From positions 83,498 through 147,497 of the forward strand of contig DATKAN010000038.1 in NCBI GenBank assembly GCA_035498035.1: a stretch of DNA of 64,000 nt, in the 5' to 3' direction. Shown here in pieces: positions 1 through 8,270 of the stretch. Within the stretch, counting starts at the first letter, position 1. Each line of letters begins with the position of its first letter. The stretch is from Nitrospiria bacterium. Its GTDB lineage: Bacteria; Nitrospirota; Nitrospiria; JACQBZ01. A model generated the notes under the pieces. The model searched no databases. It saw only the letters and a list, made by a program, of their open reading frames with translations, and had not been told where the DNA came from. A program made the position numbers and the translations under genes.

Positions 1-296
1 CCGGTGCGACGACCGTGGCCGAGTTGACCGCCCGCGGTCTTCCCGCGATCCTGATCCCGTTTCCCTTTGCGACCCATGGGCATCAGGAAAAAAACGCACG
101 CGCCTTGGCCGAGGCCGGCGCGGCGGAGGTGATTCTGGAGCGGGACCTGACGGGCGAACGGATGGCCGGGTCGATCACGACCTTATTGACCCATCCGGGC
201 CGGCTGGATCAAATGGCCGAGCGGAGCCGACGGCTGGGCCGTCCGGAGGCGGCCGAGAAGATCGTCGCAGACTGCCTGCAGCTCATCGGGGCATAA
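1..296 (+). CDS. murG: MurG, UDP-GlcNAc:lipid I N-acetylglucosaminyltransferase (3' part)
   Basis: C-terminal ~97 residues of the glycosyltransferase that turns lipid I into lipid II on the cytoplasmic face of the inner membrane. The frame is open to the left edge of the window (first full codon at base 3) and ends at TAA 294-296, so the 5' part lies outside. The visible segment reads GATTVAEL, then PFPFATHGHQEKNA, the characteristic nucleotide-sugar-binding stretch of the MurG C-terminal Rossmann lobe, followed by the usual Leu/Arg-rich terminal helices. It is followed after 87 nt by murC, the classical dcw order. Confidence 0.93.
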   Translation, partial: GATTVAELTARGLPAILIPFPFATHGHQEKNARALAEAGAAEVILERDLTGERMAGSITTLLTHPGRLDQMAERSRRLGRPEAAEKIVADCLQLIGA

Positions 297-309
297 ACGG
301 CATGCACGG

Positions 310-376
310 TCTCAAATACAAGCGAGCCTCCGGCCGGGCCGGTTCGAGCGCCGCCGGTGGGAGTATCGGAGGATCC
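310..376 (+). repeat. Degenerate copy of the two-hairpin leader element upstream of murC
   Basis: The segment contains a GC palindrome (CCGGCCGGGCCGG, 322-334), a short GAGCG spacer and then GTGGGAGTATCGGAGGA, which resembles GTGGGGGCATCGGAGGA in the leaders of ftsZ (6129) and the oxidoreductase gamma gene (58064). The closing half of the second hairpin is absent here, because the murC start follows directly. The GGAGGA also serves as the murC ribosome binding site. Confidence 0.4.
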
Positions 377-383
377 ATGAGTC

Positions 384-1763
384 ATGTTTCGTAAGATTCA
401 GCAGATTCACTTTGTGGGCATCGGGGGGGCCGGGATGAGCGGTATCGCCGAGGTCCTTCTCAATATGGGGTATCGCGTGACGGGTTCCGATCTTTCCCAT
501 TCCGAGACGGTCAAGCGATTGGAGGCGATCGGCGGCAAGATCTCCATCGGACACCGTCCCTCGAATCTCGGTCAGGCCCAGGTGGTGGTCGTTTCCTCCG
601 CCGTTTCGCCGCAGAATCCGGAGGTCCTGGCGGCGCGGGAACGTTTAATCCCCGTGATCCCGCGCGCCGCGATGCTGGCCGAACTGATGCGACTCAAATA
701 CGGAGTCGCGATCGCCGGCGCGCACGGCAAGACCACGACGACATCGCTGGTGGCCTCGGTCCTGGCGGAAGGCGGGCTGGACCCGACGGCCGTGATCGGC
801 GGCAAGCTCAACCGCTTTGGAAGCCATGCCAAGCTGGGCCAGGGTGAGTTGCTGGTGGCCGAGGCGGACGAGAGCGACGGGTCGTTCCTGCGGCTTTCCC
901 CGACCATCGCGGTGGTGACGACGATCGATCGGGAGCATCTCGAATACTACCGGGACCTAGACCAGATCCAGCGGGCCTTCCTGGATTTCTTGAACAAGGT
1001 GCCCTTCTACGGATTGGCCGTGGTTTGCCTGGATCAGGAGTCGATTCAGCAGATCATCCCGCAACTCAATGTCCGGTATCTGACCTACGGGATGACGACG
1101 CAGGCCGATCTGGTGGGCGGCGAGGTGGAGCTCAAGGGGTGGGAATCGGAATTTTCGGTTCATTTCCGTAATAAGAGGCTGGGGCGTTTCCGCCTCGCCC
1201 TTCCGGGAATGCACAACATCTACAACGCCCTGGCCGCCATCGCGGTCGGGATGGAACTGGAGGTCGGTCTCGAGGCGATCCAAAAGGCACTGGCCGAGTT
1301 TGCGGGCGTGGAGCGTCGATTCCATCCGGTGGGCGAAAAGGGCGGGGTCATGATCGTTGACGACTACGGCCATCATCCCACCGAGATCAAGGCGACCCTG
1401 TCGGCGGCGAAAGCCGGCTTTAATCGACGGCTGCTGGTGGTTTTTCAGCCGCACCGGTACTCGCGGACGCGCGACCTGATCAAGGAATTCGGCACGGCCT
1501 TCTATCAGGCCGACAGCCTGATCCTCACCGAAATTTATGCCGCCGGCGAGGCGCCCGTCGAGGGGATCACGGGCCGGAGTTTGTACGATCAGGTGAAGCA
1601 GCACGGCCACAAGGATGTCCACTTTCTTGCGACACGGGATGCGATTGTGGAACAGCTTGTTTCCATGGTCCGGCCGGGCGACATGATCCTGACGCTCGGG
1701 GCGGGGGATGTCTGGAAAATCGGGAAGGCCGTGTTGGATCGATTATCGGACGGGACGGAATGA
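384..1763 (+). CDS. murC: UDP-N-acetylmuramate--L-alanine ligase
   Basis: Cytoplasmic ATP-dependent ligase adding the first residue of the peptidoglycan peptide stem. The protein is 459 aa, normal for MurC. Residues 12-20 (GIGGAGMSG) form the N-terminal Rossmann loop, residues 112-120 (GAHGKTTTT) the ATP P-loop, DDYGHHPTEI lies near residue 328, and QPHRYSRTRD marks the C-terminal Mur ligase domain. The ATG at 384 sits 10 nt behind CGGAGGA; an ATG at 377 is out of frame. The stop overlaps the murB start (ATGA), indicating translational coupling. Confidence 0.97.
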   Translation: MFRKIQQIHFVGIGGAGMSGIAEVLLNMGYRVTGSDLSHSETVKRLEAIGGKISIGHRPSNLGQAQVVVVSSAVSPQNPEVLAARERLIPVIPRAAMLAELMRLKYGVAIAGAHGKTTTTSLVASVLAEGGLDPTAVIGGKLNRFGSHAKLGQGELLVAEADESDGSFLRLSPTIAVVTTIDREHLEYYRDLDQIQRAFLDFLNKVPFYGLAVVCLDQESIQQIIPQLNVRYLTYGMTTQADLVGGEVELKGWESEFSVHFRNKRLGRFRLALPGMHNIYNALAAIAVGMELEVGLEAIQKALAEFAGVERRFHPVGEKGGVMIVDDYGHHPTEIKATLSAAKAGFNRRLLVVFQPHRYSRTRDLIKEFGTAFYQADSLILTEIYAAGEAPVEGITGRSLYDQVKQHGHKDVHFLATRDAIVEQLVSMVRPGDMILTLGAGDVWKIGKAVLDRLSDGTE

Positions 1764-2668
1764 AAAAAACCGATGAGAAAACGCTCCGCGAAGCCGTTCA
1801 TGGAGTCGAAGGCGAGATGGGCTGGCAGGAGGCGTTGAGCCGCCATACGACGCTCCGGATCGGCGGACCGGCGGATGTTCTGGTGGTGCCCAAGGACCTG
1901 GAGGCCTTGGTGCGTCTGGTGCGACAGGCCCGGGAACGGGACGTGCCGGTCTTTGTCATGGGGGGATCAAACCTCTTGGTCCGGGACGGGGGGATCCGGG
2001 GGATTGTCGTGAAGCTGTCCCGTTTTGAGAAGATCACGGACCCGAACGAAACCCAGGTCGACGCGGAGGGCGGTGTCCTTCTCTCCAACCTGGCCCGACA
2101 TGCGATGAAACGGAGTTTGACCGGGCTGGAGTTCGCTCAAGGCATTCCGGGAACGGTGGGAGGGGCCGTCGTCATGAACGCCGGAACACGCGAGGGGGAA
2201 ATCGCCGATCGCCTGACCGCAGTCCGGATCGTGGAGCCGACCGGGACCCTCCGGGCGGTGACCCGGAGCGAGATGGAATTCGGCTACCGGTCGTCCCGCA
2301 TCCCGAAGGGGGTTATTGTCGGCGCGGTGTTTCAACTTCATCCCTCGACCCAGCCCGAGATCCAGCGGCGGATGCGGGGCTTTATCGATCGACGCAAGGC
2401 GACTCAACCCCTCGCCCTTCCCAACGCCGGTTCCATTTTCAAGAATCCGAACGGCCATTTCGCGGCCGAGCTGGTGGAGCAGGTCGGACTGAAGGGCCAT
2501 CGCATCGGCGATGCGCAGGTCTCGGAGCGACATGCCAATTTTATCGTCAACCTCGGCCGGGCCACGGCCAAGGATGTCTTGGAGTTGATTCGAGCCGTCG
2601 GAAAGCGCGTCGAGGAGCGGACGGGGATCACCTTGGAGCTGGAACTCAGGGTGGTGGGAAGGGATTGA
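1760..2668 (+). CDS. murB: UDP-N-acetylenolpyruvoylglucosamine reductase
   Basis: FAD enzyme that reduces UDP-GlcNAc-enolpyruvate to UDP-MurNAc with NADPH. The 302-aa protein has the FAD-binding motif GGSNLLVRDGG, the loop GIPGTVGGAVVMNAG, GYRSSRIP (type I MurB pattern) and the proton-donor region NAGSIFKNP. Its start overlaps the murC stop by 4 nt. murC precedes murB here, as in many dcw clusters, although the reaction order is the reverse. Confidence 0.97.
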   Translation: MKKTDEKTLREAVHGVEGEMGWQEALSRHTTLRIGGPADVLVVPKDLEALVRLVRQARERDVPVFVMGGSNLLVRDGGIRGIVVKLSRFEKITDPNETQVDAEGGVLLSNLARHAMKRSLTGLEFAQGIPGTVGGAVVMNAGTREGEIADRLTAVRIVEPTGTLRAVTRSEMEFGYRSSRIPKGVIVGAVFQLHPSTQPEIQRRMRGFIDRRKATQPLALPNAGSIFKNPNGHFAAELVEQVGLKGHRIGDAQVSERHANFIVNLGRATAKDVLELIRAVGKRVEERTGITLELELRVVGRD

Positions 2669-2762
2669 CCGATTATGGGTTCGATCATCCGAGCGGGTAT
2701 CCGCCCGGCGAGCCTGGCGAGCGGGAGGGGGAGAACTTCGACGAGCTCAGTCGAGTCGCTCC

Positions 2763-2828
2763 ATCCGGCTTAGCCGGCCCGCACTCGGCGGTTTGCAGCC
2801 GATGTGTGGATGGGGCGACGTGAGCCCC
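2763..2828 (+). promoter_or_regulatory. Stacked hairpins in the ddl leader
   Basis: Three short stem-loops precede ddl. CCGGC-TTA-GCCGG is at 2765-2777, matching the CCGGC-TTT-GCCGG hairpin of the ftsZ leader. TCGGC/GCCGA is at 2785-2802 and GGGGC/GCCCC at 2812-2828. The last ends 12 nt before the ATG at 2841, where no Shine-Dalgarno sequence is visible, so the structure could influence ddl translation. Function is inferred only from position. Confidence 0.35.
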
Positions 2829-2840
2829 TTTAATTCATCG

Positions 2841-3773
2841 ATGTTGACGAACAAAAAAATCGCCGTCCTGATGGGCGGTGCGTCGGCCGAACGTGAAATT
2901 TCGCTGAAGAGCGGACGGGCCATGGAGGCCTCGCTCCGTCGGCAGGGCTGCACGGTGGTGGCGATCGATTTGGATGAAACAGTCGCCGAGCGGCTCCGGC
3001 GGGAAAAGATCGAGCTGGTCGTCAATGCCCTCCACGGCCGCGGGGGGGAAGACGGCGCGATTCAAGGGTTGCTCGAAATTCTCGGGATTCCCTATACCGG
3101 CTCGGGCGTGCTGGCCAGCGCAATCGGCATGAACAAGGTGATGACGAAGCGAATTCTGGAGGCCCACGGTGTTCCCACGCCGAAATACTCCGTGCTTCGG
3201 TCGGATCATCTATCCGCCTCCGGATTCCGGGAACTCCCGGAAGAGTTGGAAGGCCCGGTGGTTGTGAAGCCCGTCTCGGAGGGATCCACCATTGGAGTCA
3301 CGATCGTTCGGGACCTGGGGGCCGTCGAGGCGGCCTACCGGGAGGCGTTCCGACACGGCAATGAGATTCTTGTGGAGGAATACATCGAGGGACACGAGGT
3401 GACCGCCGGAATTTTGGAGGAGACCCCGCTCCCGCTGATTGAGATCGTTCCCAAGGACGCTTTTTACGACTACCGGGCGAAGTACACGAAGGAAATGACG
3501 GAATACATCGTGCCGGCCCGTTTCTCCTCGGAGGTTACGAAGGGAGTCCAGGCCCTGGCGTTGAAGACCCATCGGATCGTCGGGTGTCGGGGATGCAGTC
3601 GGGTTGATTTTCGGATCGATCGGGGCGAACGCCCGTTTGTGTTGGAGATCAATACGGTCCCCGGCATGACCGAGACGAGCCTCCTTCCCAAGGCGGCGGA
3701 GGCGGCCGGAATCTCCTATGATCAGTTGGTGGCCAAAATCGTTCATTCGGCGATCGAATCGTCACGAAGATGA
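2841..3773 (+). CDS. ddl: D-alanine--D-alanine ligase
   Basis: ATP-grasp ligase making D-Ala-D-Ala for the peptidoglycan pentapeptide. The N-terminal motif GGASAEREISL, the substrate/ATP region around EGPVVVKPVSEGSTIGV, EEYIEGHEVTAGIL and the metal-binding end LEINTVPGMTETSLLPKAA are all present. I chose ATG 2841 (310 aa, starting MLTNKKIAVLMGG) because family members begin just before the GGxSxER loop; a TTG at 2793 and ATG at 2802 would add an unconserved extension. No clear ribosome binding site is seen. The stop overlaps the ftsQ start by 4 nt. Confidence 0.95.
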   Translation: MLTNKKIAVLMGGASAEREISLKSGRAMEASLRRQGCTVVAIDLDETVAERLRREKIELVVNALHGRGGEDGAIQGLLEILGIPYTGSGVLASAIGMNKVMTKRILEAHGVPTPKYSVLRSDHLSASGFRELPEELEGPVVVKPVSEGSTIGVTIVRDLGAVEAAYREAFRHGNEILVEEYIEGHEVTAGILEETPLPLIEIVPKDAFYDYRAKYTKEMTEYIVPARFSSEVTKGVQALALKTHRIVGCRGCSRVDFRIDRGERPFVLEINTVPGMTETSLLPKAAEAAGISYDQLVAKIVHSAIESSRR

Positions 3774-4639
3774 TGTATCGATACCATCGGTCCAGAGGAG
3801 ATTTAAACTCCGTCCCTGCACAGAAAAGGGGCCAGAAAGGGGTTTCAAAACTGCGGCCGGCCCGGGCGCGCGGGAAAGGGGTTCTATGGGCCGGCCCGGG
3901 CGCGCGGGTTGCGAAGGTTCTCTTATATGCCCTGCCGTTGGCGGGTGTCGCGGGTGCGGGATTGTGGGGGTGGTACGCCTTGATGAACGGGGTGAGGCAT
4001 TCAAGCCTGTTCACACTTCAGGAGGTCCGTACCGTGGGTTGGGAGCGGGCGGCAAAGCTCAAAGCCCTCGAGCGTCTTCGTTATTCTTCATCGGGATCAA
4101 GCCTCCTCGATCTGGATCTGGTTTCGCTGAAAGGGTCGTTGTTGGGCGAACCCTGGATCCGGGACGTGAACCTGCGCAAGGAATACCCGGACACCCTGTC
4201 CGTTCGGGTGACCGAGCGCCGTCCCGTTGCGGTTCTGGCCGGTCGGCAGATCGAGGCCATTGTGGATGACACCGGGACGGTGCTGGAGGAATGGCCCAAC
4301 GGAGCGCAGACCCCCAATCCCTGGTCGCACCTTCCCGTCATTCATGGGGTGGAAGCGAGTTCACTACGGGACGGGGATTCTGCGGCCGTCCAACGGTTTG
4401 GAGCGGCCCTGGACGTTTTGCGCGCGGCGTCTTCATCAGCGGAGCCGGGGATGGATTTGGACGCCGGCCAATGGGACGACGTCCGGGTCCGGCGGAATGG
4501 ATACTGGATCCGGTTCGGAGAAGGATCCATTGATGAAAAGTGGCGCCGCTTCCTGTCGGTCGAGAACGAGATCGAGCGGCGGCATGAGGGGGTGCAGGAA
4601 GTCGATCTGCGGTTTCCGGCGCAGGTGGTGGTCCGATGA
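3770..4639 (+). CDS. ftsQ: Cell division protein FtsQ
   Basis: Bitopic inner-membrane divisome protein that recruits FtsL/FtsB and later septal enzymes. The 289-aa product has a basic cytoplasmic tail of ~45 residues, one hydrophobic segment (VAKVLLYALPLAGVAGAGLW, about residues 47-66), then a POTRA domain (LFTLQEVRTVGWERAAKLKAL onward) and the FtsQ beta domain with the pattern EPWIRDVNLRKEYPDTL. Gene position between ddl and ftsA supports the call. Start ATG 3770 overlaps the ddl stop. Confidence 0.92.
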   Translation: MMYRYHRSRGDLNSVPAQKRGQKGVSKLRPARARGKGVLWAGPGARVAKVLLYALPLAGVAGAGLWGWYALMNGVRHSSLFTLQEVRTVGWERAAKLKALERLRYSSSGSSLLDLDLVSLKGSLLGEPWIRDVNLRKEYPDTLSVRVTERRPVAVLAGRQIEAIVDDTGTVLEEWPNGAQTPNPWSHLPVIHGVEASSLRDGDSAAVQRFGAALDVLRAASSSAEPGMDLDAGQWDDVRVRRNGYWIRFGEGSIDEKWRRFLSVENEIERRHEGVQEVDLRFPAQVVVR

Positions 4640-4731
4640 AGCATGGACAACCGATTCCCAATGAATCCGTATAGTGAGCGTTATCCCCGCAGGTGAGGGC
4701 GGGGTCAGGGAGCGGATTAAGACGAGGAGAC

Positions 4732-4776
4732 TCCACCCGGATCGAAGAATCCCCGGGTGGAAAGCCGGGGTTCTTC
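4732..4776 (+). promoter_or_regulatory. Two mutually exclusive hairpins in the ftsA leader
   Basis: CCACCCGG (4733-4740) pairs with CCGGGTGG (4753-4760). GAAGAATCCCCGG (4744-4756) pairs with CCGGGGTTCTTC (4765-4776) with one bulged T. The two stems share bases 4753-4756, so only one can form at a time. Neither is followed by a T-run, so a terminator is unlikely. They lie 36 nt upstream of the ftsA ribosome binding site in a 189-nt ftsQ-ftsA gap that otherwise holds nothing recognisable. Confidence 0.5.
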
Positions 4777-4828
4777 AACGACCGGCCCCGCGGCGGTCCG
4801 GGCGGCATCTGAAAGGAGGTCATCGGAA

Positions 4829-6079
4829 TTGGCGAAGCGAGAAGATATCATCGTAGGCCTTGACATCGGCACGACGAAGATCTGCGCCATCGTCGGCGAA
4901 ATCAACCGCTCGTCCCGGTCGGACGGCCTTTCCGGCATCGACGTGATCGGCATCGGCACCAGTCCATCCCGCGGACTCCGAAAAGGCGTGGTGGTGAACA
5001 TCGAGAGCACGGTGGAGTCGATCAAGAAGGCGGTGGAGGAGGCCGAGCTCATGGCCGGGGTTCAGATCCAGGCCGTTTATGCCGGAATCGCCGGCGGGCA
5101 CGTCAAGGGCTTCAACAGCCGCGGCGTCATCGCCGTGAAGGAGAGGGAGGTGAGTCAGGCGGATGTGGAACGCGTCATCGACGCCGCACGGGCCGTCGCG
5201 ATTCCCCTCGACCGCGAAGTCCTGCACGTCCTACCGCAGGAATTCATCGTGGACGATCAGGACGGGATCAAAGACCCCCTTGGAATGGCCGGCGTCCGTT
5301 TGGAAGCCGAGGTGCACATCATCACCGGGGCCGTGACCTCGGCCCAGAACATCATCAAGAGCGTGAACCGGGCCGGGCTTGAAGTGATCGACATCATCCT
5401 TCAACCCTTAGCGTCCAGCGAGGCGGTGTTAACCCCGGAGGAGAGGGATCTGGGCGTTACGATGGTGGACATCGGGGGAGGAACGACCGATATCGCGACC
5501 TTTGTCGACGGAGGAATCTGGCATACGGCGGTATTGGGAATCGGCGGGAATCATCTGACGGGGGATGTGGCGATCGGGCTTCGGACGCCGGTGGCCGAGG
5601 CCGAGAAGATCAAGATCAAGTACGGCTGCGCCATGACCTCGATGGTGAAGGAGAATGAAACGATCGAGGTCCCCAGCGTCGGGGGCCGTCCGCCCCGGAT
5701 TCTATCGCGTCAGATCCTGTCCGAAATCATCGAGCCGAGGGCCGAGGAAATCTTCGGACTGGTGGCCCGAGAGATCAAGCGGACGGGTTACGAGGAGCGG
5801 GTGGCCTCGGGGGTGGTGATCACGGGCGGGAGCGCCACGCTGAGGGGAATGGTCGAGGTGGCCGAACGGATTTTGGATCTGCCGGTCCGTCTGGGTGCTC
5901 CGACCAACGTGGGCGGCTTGGCGGACATCGTGAATAATCCGATGTATGCCACGGGGGTGGGACTGATCCTGTATGCGCTCAAGACGCAAGGGGAACGGGA
6001 GGTGCGGCGGTTCAAAGATCGGCGGCTGTTCTACAAAGTGGCCGGCCGGATGCGGGAATGGGTCCAGGAATTTTTTTAA
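4829..6079 (+). CDS. ftsA: Cell division protein FtsA
   Basis: Actin-like ATPase that tethers FtsZ to the membrane. The protein (416 aa) starts AKREDIIVGLDIGTTKICAIVGE, the phosphate-1 loop of the actin fold; DIGGGTTDIA is phosphate-2, TGGSATLRGM is the adenosine motif, and the terminal helix (RMREWVQEFF) is the amphipathic membrane anchor. I place the start at TTG 4829, eight bases after a strong AAAGGAGGT (4812-4820); a longer frame back to 4757 would run through the leader hairpins. TTG may lower its expression relative to ftsZ. Confidence 0.95.
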   Translation: MAKREDIIVGLDIGTTKICAIVGEINRSSRSDGLSGIDVIGIGTSPSRGLRKGVVVNIESTVESIKKAVEEAELMAGVQIQAVYAGIAGGHVKGFNSRGVIAVKEREVSQADVERVIDAARAVAIPLDREVLHVLPQEFIVDDQDGIKDPLGMAGVRLEAEVHIITGAVTSAQNIIKSVNRAGLEVIDIILQPLASSEAVLTPEERDLGVTMVDIGGGTTDIATFVDGGIWHTAVLGIGGNHLTGDVAIGLRTPVAEAEKIKIKYGCAMTSMVKENETIEVPSVGGRPPRILSRQILSEIIEPRAEEIFGLVAREIKRTGYEERVASGVVITGGSATLRGMVEVAERILDLPVRLGAPTNVGGLADIVNNPMYATGVGLILYALKTQGEREVRRFKDRRLFYKVAGRMREWVQEFF

Positions 6080-6085
6080 GACAAT

Positions 6086-6091
6086 TATAAT
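6086..6091 (+). promoter_or_regulatory. Possible -10 box for ftsZ
   Basis: A consensus TATAAT follows the ftsA stop. No good -35 is visible at the right distance (TCCAGG at 6063). A transcript from it would begin near 6098, which is exactly the first base of the leader hairpin described next. Confidence 0.35.
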
Positions 6092-6097
6092 AAGCGG

Positions 6098-6176
6098 GCA
6101 TCCGGCTTTGCCGGTGCGAGCGCGGGGCGTGGGGGCATCGGAGGACGCGGGTCGATTTATCCGCACGGGCCCTCAC
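6098..6176 (+). repeat. Two-hairpin leader element upstream of ftsZ
   Basis: Hairpin 1 (6098-6117) is GCA-T-CCGGC, loop TTT, GCCGG-TGC. Hairpin 2 (6129-6176) has outer stem GTGGGGGC/GCCCTCAC and inner CGGA (6139-6142)/TCCG (6160-6163). It ends 20 nt before the ftsZ ATG. The same architecture, with the phrase GGGGGCATCGGAGGAC conserved, occurs at 58036-58111, 21 nt before the oxidoreductase gamma-subunit ATG. Confidence 0.6.
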
Positions 6177-6196
6177 ACAAAAAAAGGAGGTCACGC

Positions 6197-7324
6197 ATGT
6201 TTCTCTTTGAAGAGGCCGAGATCAGGCCGGCCAAGATCAAAGTCATCGGGGTCGGGGGCAGCGGTTGCAATGCGGTGAACACGATGATCGCCTCCAAGTT
6301 TTCGGGGGTCGAATTCATCTCGGCGAATACCGATGTCCAGGCGTTGAGCCTGTCCAAGGCGCCTTGCACCCTTCCGATGGGCGCCCGATTGACCAAGGGT
6401 CTTGGGGCCGGGGCCAATCCCAACGTGGGTCGGGAGGCCGCGCTGGAGGACGCACAGAAAATCCGGGAAATGCTGGAGGGAGCCGATATGGTTTTCGTGA
6501 CGGCCGGCATGGGGGGAGGGACCGGAACCGGTGCGGCGCCCATTATCGCGAATGTCGCCCGGGAACTTGGAGCCTTGACGGTGGCCGTCGTCACGAAACC
6601 GTTTCAATTCGAGGGGGCGCTTCGGATGCGTCGTGCCGAGGAAGGCATCGACGAACTGAAGAAGGTGGTCGATTCCCTGATCGTGATCCCCAACCAGCGG
6701 CTTCTGTCGATCGTGGACAAAACCGCCTCCGTGCCGAAATCCTTCAAGATGGTGGATGATGTGCTTCGCCAGGCGGTCCAGGGGATCGCGGATCTCGTGA
6801 CGACGCCCGGTCTGGTCAATGTGGATTTTGCGGATGTCCGGACCGTGATGGCCCATATGGGGCGGGCCGTGATGGGAATGGGATTCGCCCGGGGCGATCA
6901 TCGCGCGGTGGAGGCGGCCCAGAGGGCGATCTCCAGTCCCCTGCTCGAGGAGGACGGGATTCATGGGGCGCGGGGGGTGCTCCTGAACATCACCGGGGGG
7001 GAAGGATTGTCCCTTCACGAGGTGAGCGAGGCCTCCACGATTATTCAGGAGGCGGCCGACCCGGAGGCCAACATTATCTTCGGCTCCGTGATCAACAAAC
7101 AGATGAAGGAGGACGTGATCGTCACCGTCATCGCCACCGGTTTCGATAAGGAATTGATTCGGGAAGAGCCCGTAAAATCCGCGGCCTCCAAACCGGTGCC
7201 TTCGAAGAGCCTGGACCGGCCCGCCTTTCTGCGAAAGGTGGCGAACAGCGGATATCCGCCGGGCGGACTCAACGTCGATGATGAATGGGACGTTCCGACC
7301 TTTTTGCGAAAACAGGCGGACTGA
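6197..7324 (+). CDS. ftsZ: Cell division GTPase FtsZ
   Basis: Tubulin-like GTPase forming the cytokinetic ring. The 375-aa protein contains [11 protein letters not shown] (G1), GLGAGANP, the tubulin signature [10 protein letters not shown], the catalytic T7 loop region [11 protein letters not shown], and the conserved C-terminal peptide [11 protein letters not shown] that binds FtsA and ZipA-like partners. The start ATG 6197 has an excellent ribosome binding site (AAAAAAAGGAGGT). It is the last core dcw gene here and is preceded by its own structured leader. Confidence 0.98.
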   Translation: MFLFEEAEIRPAKIKVIGVGGSGCNAVNTMIASKFSGVEFISANTDVQALSLSKAPCTLPMGARLTKGLGAGANPNVGREAALEDAQKIREMLEGADMVFVTAGMGGGTGTGAAPIIANVARELGALTVAVVTKPFQFEGALRMRRAEEGIDELKKVVDSLIVIPNQRLLSIVDKTASVPKSFKMVDDVLRQAVQGIADLVTTPGLVNVDFADVRTVMAHMGRAVMGMGFARGDHRAVEAAQRAISSPLLEEDGIHGARGVLLNITGGEGLSLHEVSEASTIIQEAADPEANIIFGSVINKQMKEDVIVTVIATGFDKELIREEPVKSAASKPVPSKSLDRPAFLRKVANSGYPPGGLNVDDEWDVPTFLRKQAD

Positions 7325-7422
7325 GGTGTCTGATTCATAATTGCGGTGACGAAGGATCGGAAAAAATTCAGAGCGGAGCTTGTCTTCGCGCGGAGGGAAA
7401 CTCCGCACTGTGCGGATTAAGC

Positions 7423-8202
7423 ATGTCTAAGCTCATGGATCGGCATAATGTGGTAGGTGAGATGGCGGCATCGTTTCATGTGATCGAAATCGAGGACCAT
7501 CGTGCCGTGGAACTTCCATGGAAGGGCGGAAATCCCCCATGGCGGGCGCTGTTTGGTCTTCGCGGTCCTCGTCCGATGGAAATTCTGGCGAAGTATTTCG
7601 GACTCCAAACGAACCGGATTGCGACGGTTCGCCAGGTGCACGGCGTTTCCATCTGGGTGGTCGACGCGGCCCAGGCTTCCGATCCATCCGGACCGGAACG
7701 GGAGGCGGACGCCATGATCACCAAGCGGCCTGGGATGGCGATCGCGGTCCGAACGGCCGACTGCCTGCCCATCTTGATCTGGGATGAGGTCAACAAGGTT
7801 GCCGCAGCCGTGCATGCGGGCTGGCGAGGATCGCTTAACGCGATCGCCTCCAAGGCCGTTCTGACGATGCGGTCTTCCTTCGGGAGCCATCCCGGCGATC
7901 TTCGAGTCGGAATCGGCCCGGCGATCGGGCCTTGTTGTTATGAAGTGAACGGGCCGGTGTTGACGCCGCTTCGGGAACGGTTCGGCTATTGGAGCGAGGT
8001 GGTAAGGGAGAAGGGGAACGGCAAAGGAATGCTCGACCTGGCGGGATTGAATTTCCGCCAACTGGTGGCCACGGGGGTTCCGCCGGAAGGGATCACGGTG
8101 GCCTATGCCTGCACCTTTTGTCATCCGGAACGTTTCTATTCGTTCCGACGCGACGGTGACTCGTCCGGCGGAATGATCAGCGGGATAATGATCCAAGCAT
8201 GA
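7423..8202 (+). CDS. pgeF: Polyphenol oxidase/laccase-domain protein, purine nucleoside phosphorylase PgeF (YfiH family)
   Basis: YfiH-family metalloenzyme; characterised members act as purine nucleoside phosphorylases/adenosine deaminases, and in E. coli PgeF edits misincorporated peptidoglycan precursors, which suits its place behind ftsZ. Signature segments are VRQVHGVSIW, RTADCLPIL, AAVHAGWRG, IGPAIGPCCYEV and CTFCHPERFYSFRRDG, with the zinc/copper Cys and His ligands. The start is uncertain: ATG 7423 (259 aa) is used, with ATG 7435 and 7462 as alternatives, the latter just after TAGGTGAG. The last codons overlap an upstream candidate start of the next gene. Confidence 0.88.
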   Translation: MSKLMDRHNVVGEMAASFHVIEIEDHRAVELPWKGGNPPWRALFGLRGPRPMEILAKYFGLQTNRIATVRQVHGVSIWVVDAAQASDPSGPEREADAMITKRPGMAIAVRTADCLPILIWDEVNKVAAAVHAGWRGSLNAIASKAVLTMRSSFGSHPGDLRVGIGPAIGPCCYEVNGPVLTPLRERFGYWSEVVREKGNGKGMLDLAGLNFRQLVATGVPPEGITVAYACTFCHPERFYSFRRDGDSSGGMISGIMIQA

Positions 8203-8270
8203 TCGTTCATCGGGACGGTTGTAAAGAGCCCAGTCGGGCAAGGCGTGCCGTGTCCCTGCCGGATGGAGAG

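Noticed and set aside
4732..4776. Rho-independent terminator or attenuator ahead of ftsA
   Set aside because: The strong stem at 4744-4776 is followed by AACGACC, not a T-run.
6191..7408. 405-codon open frame antisense to ftsZ
   Set aside because: Shadow of the highly conserved ftsZ codons; His/Arg/Gly-rich composition and no family match.
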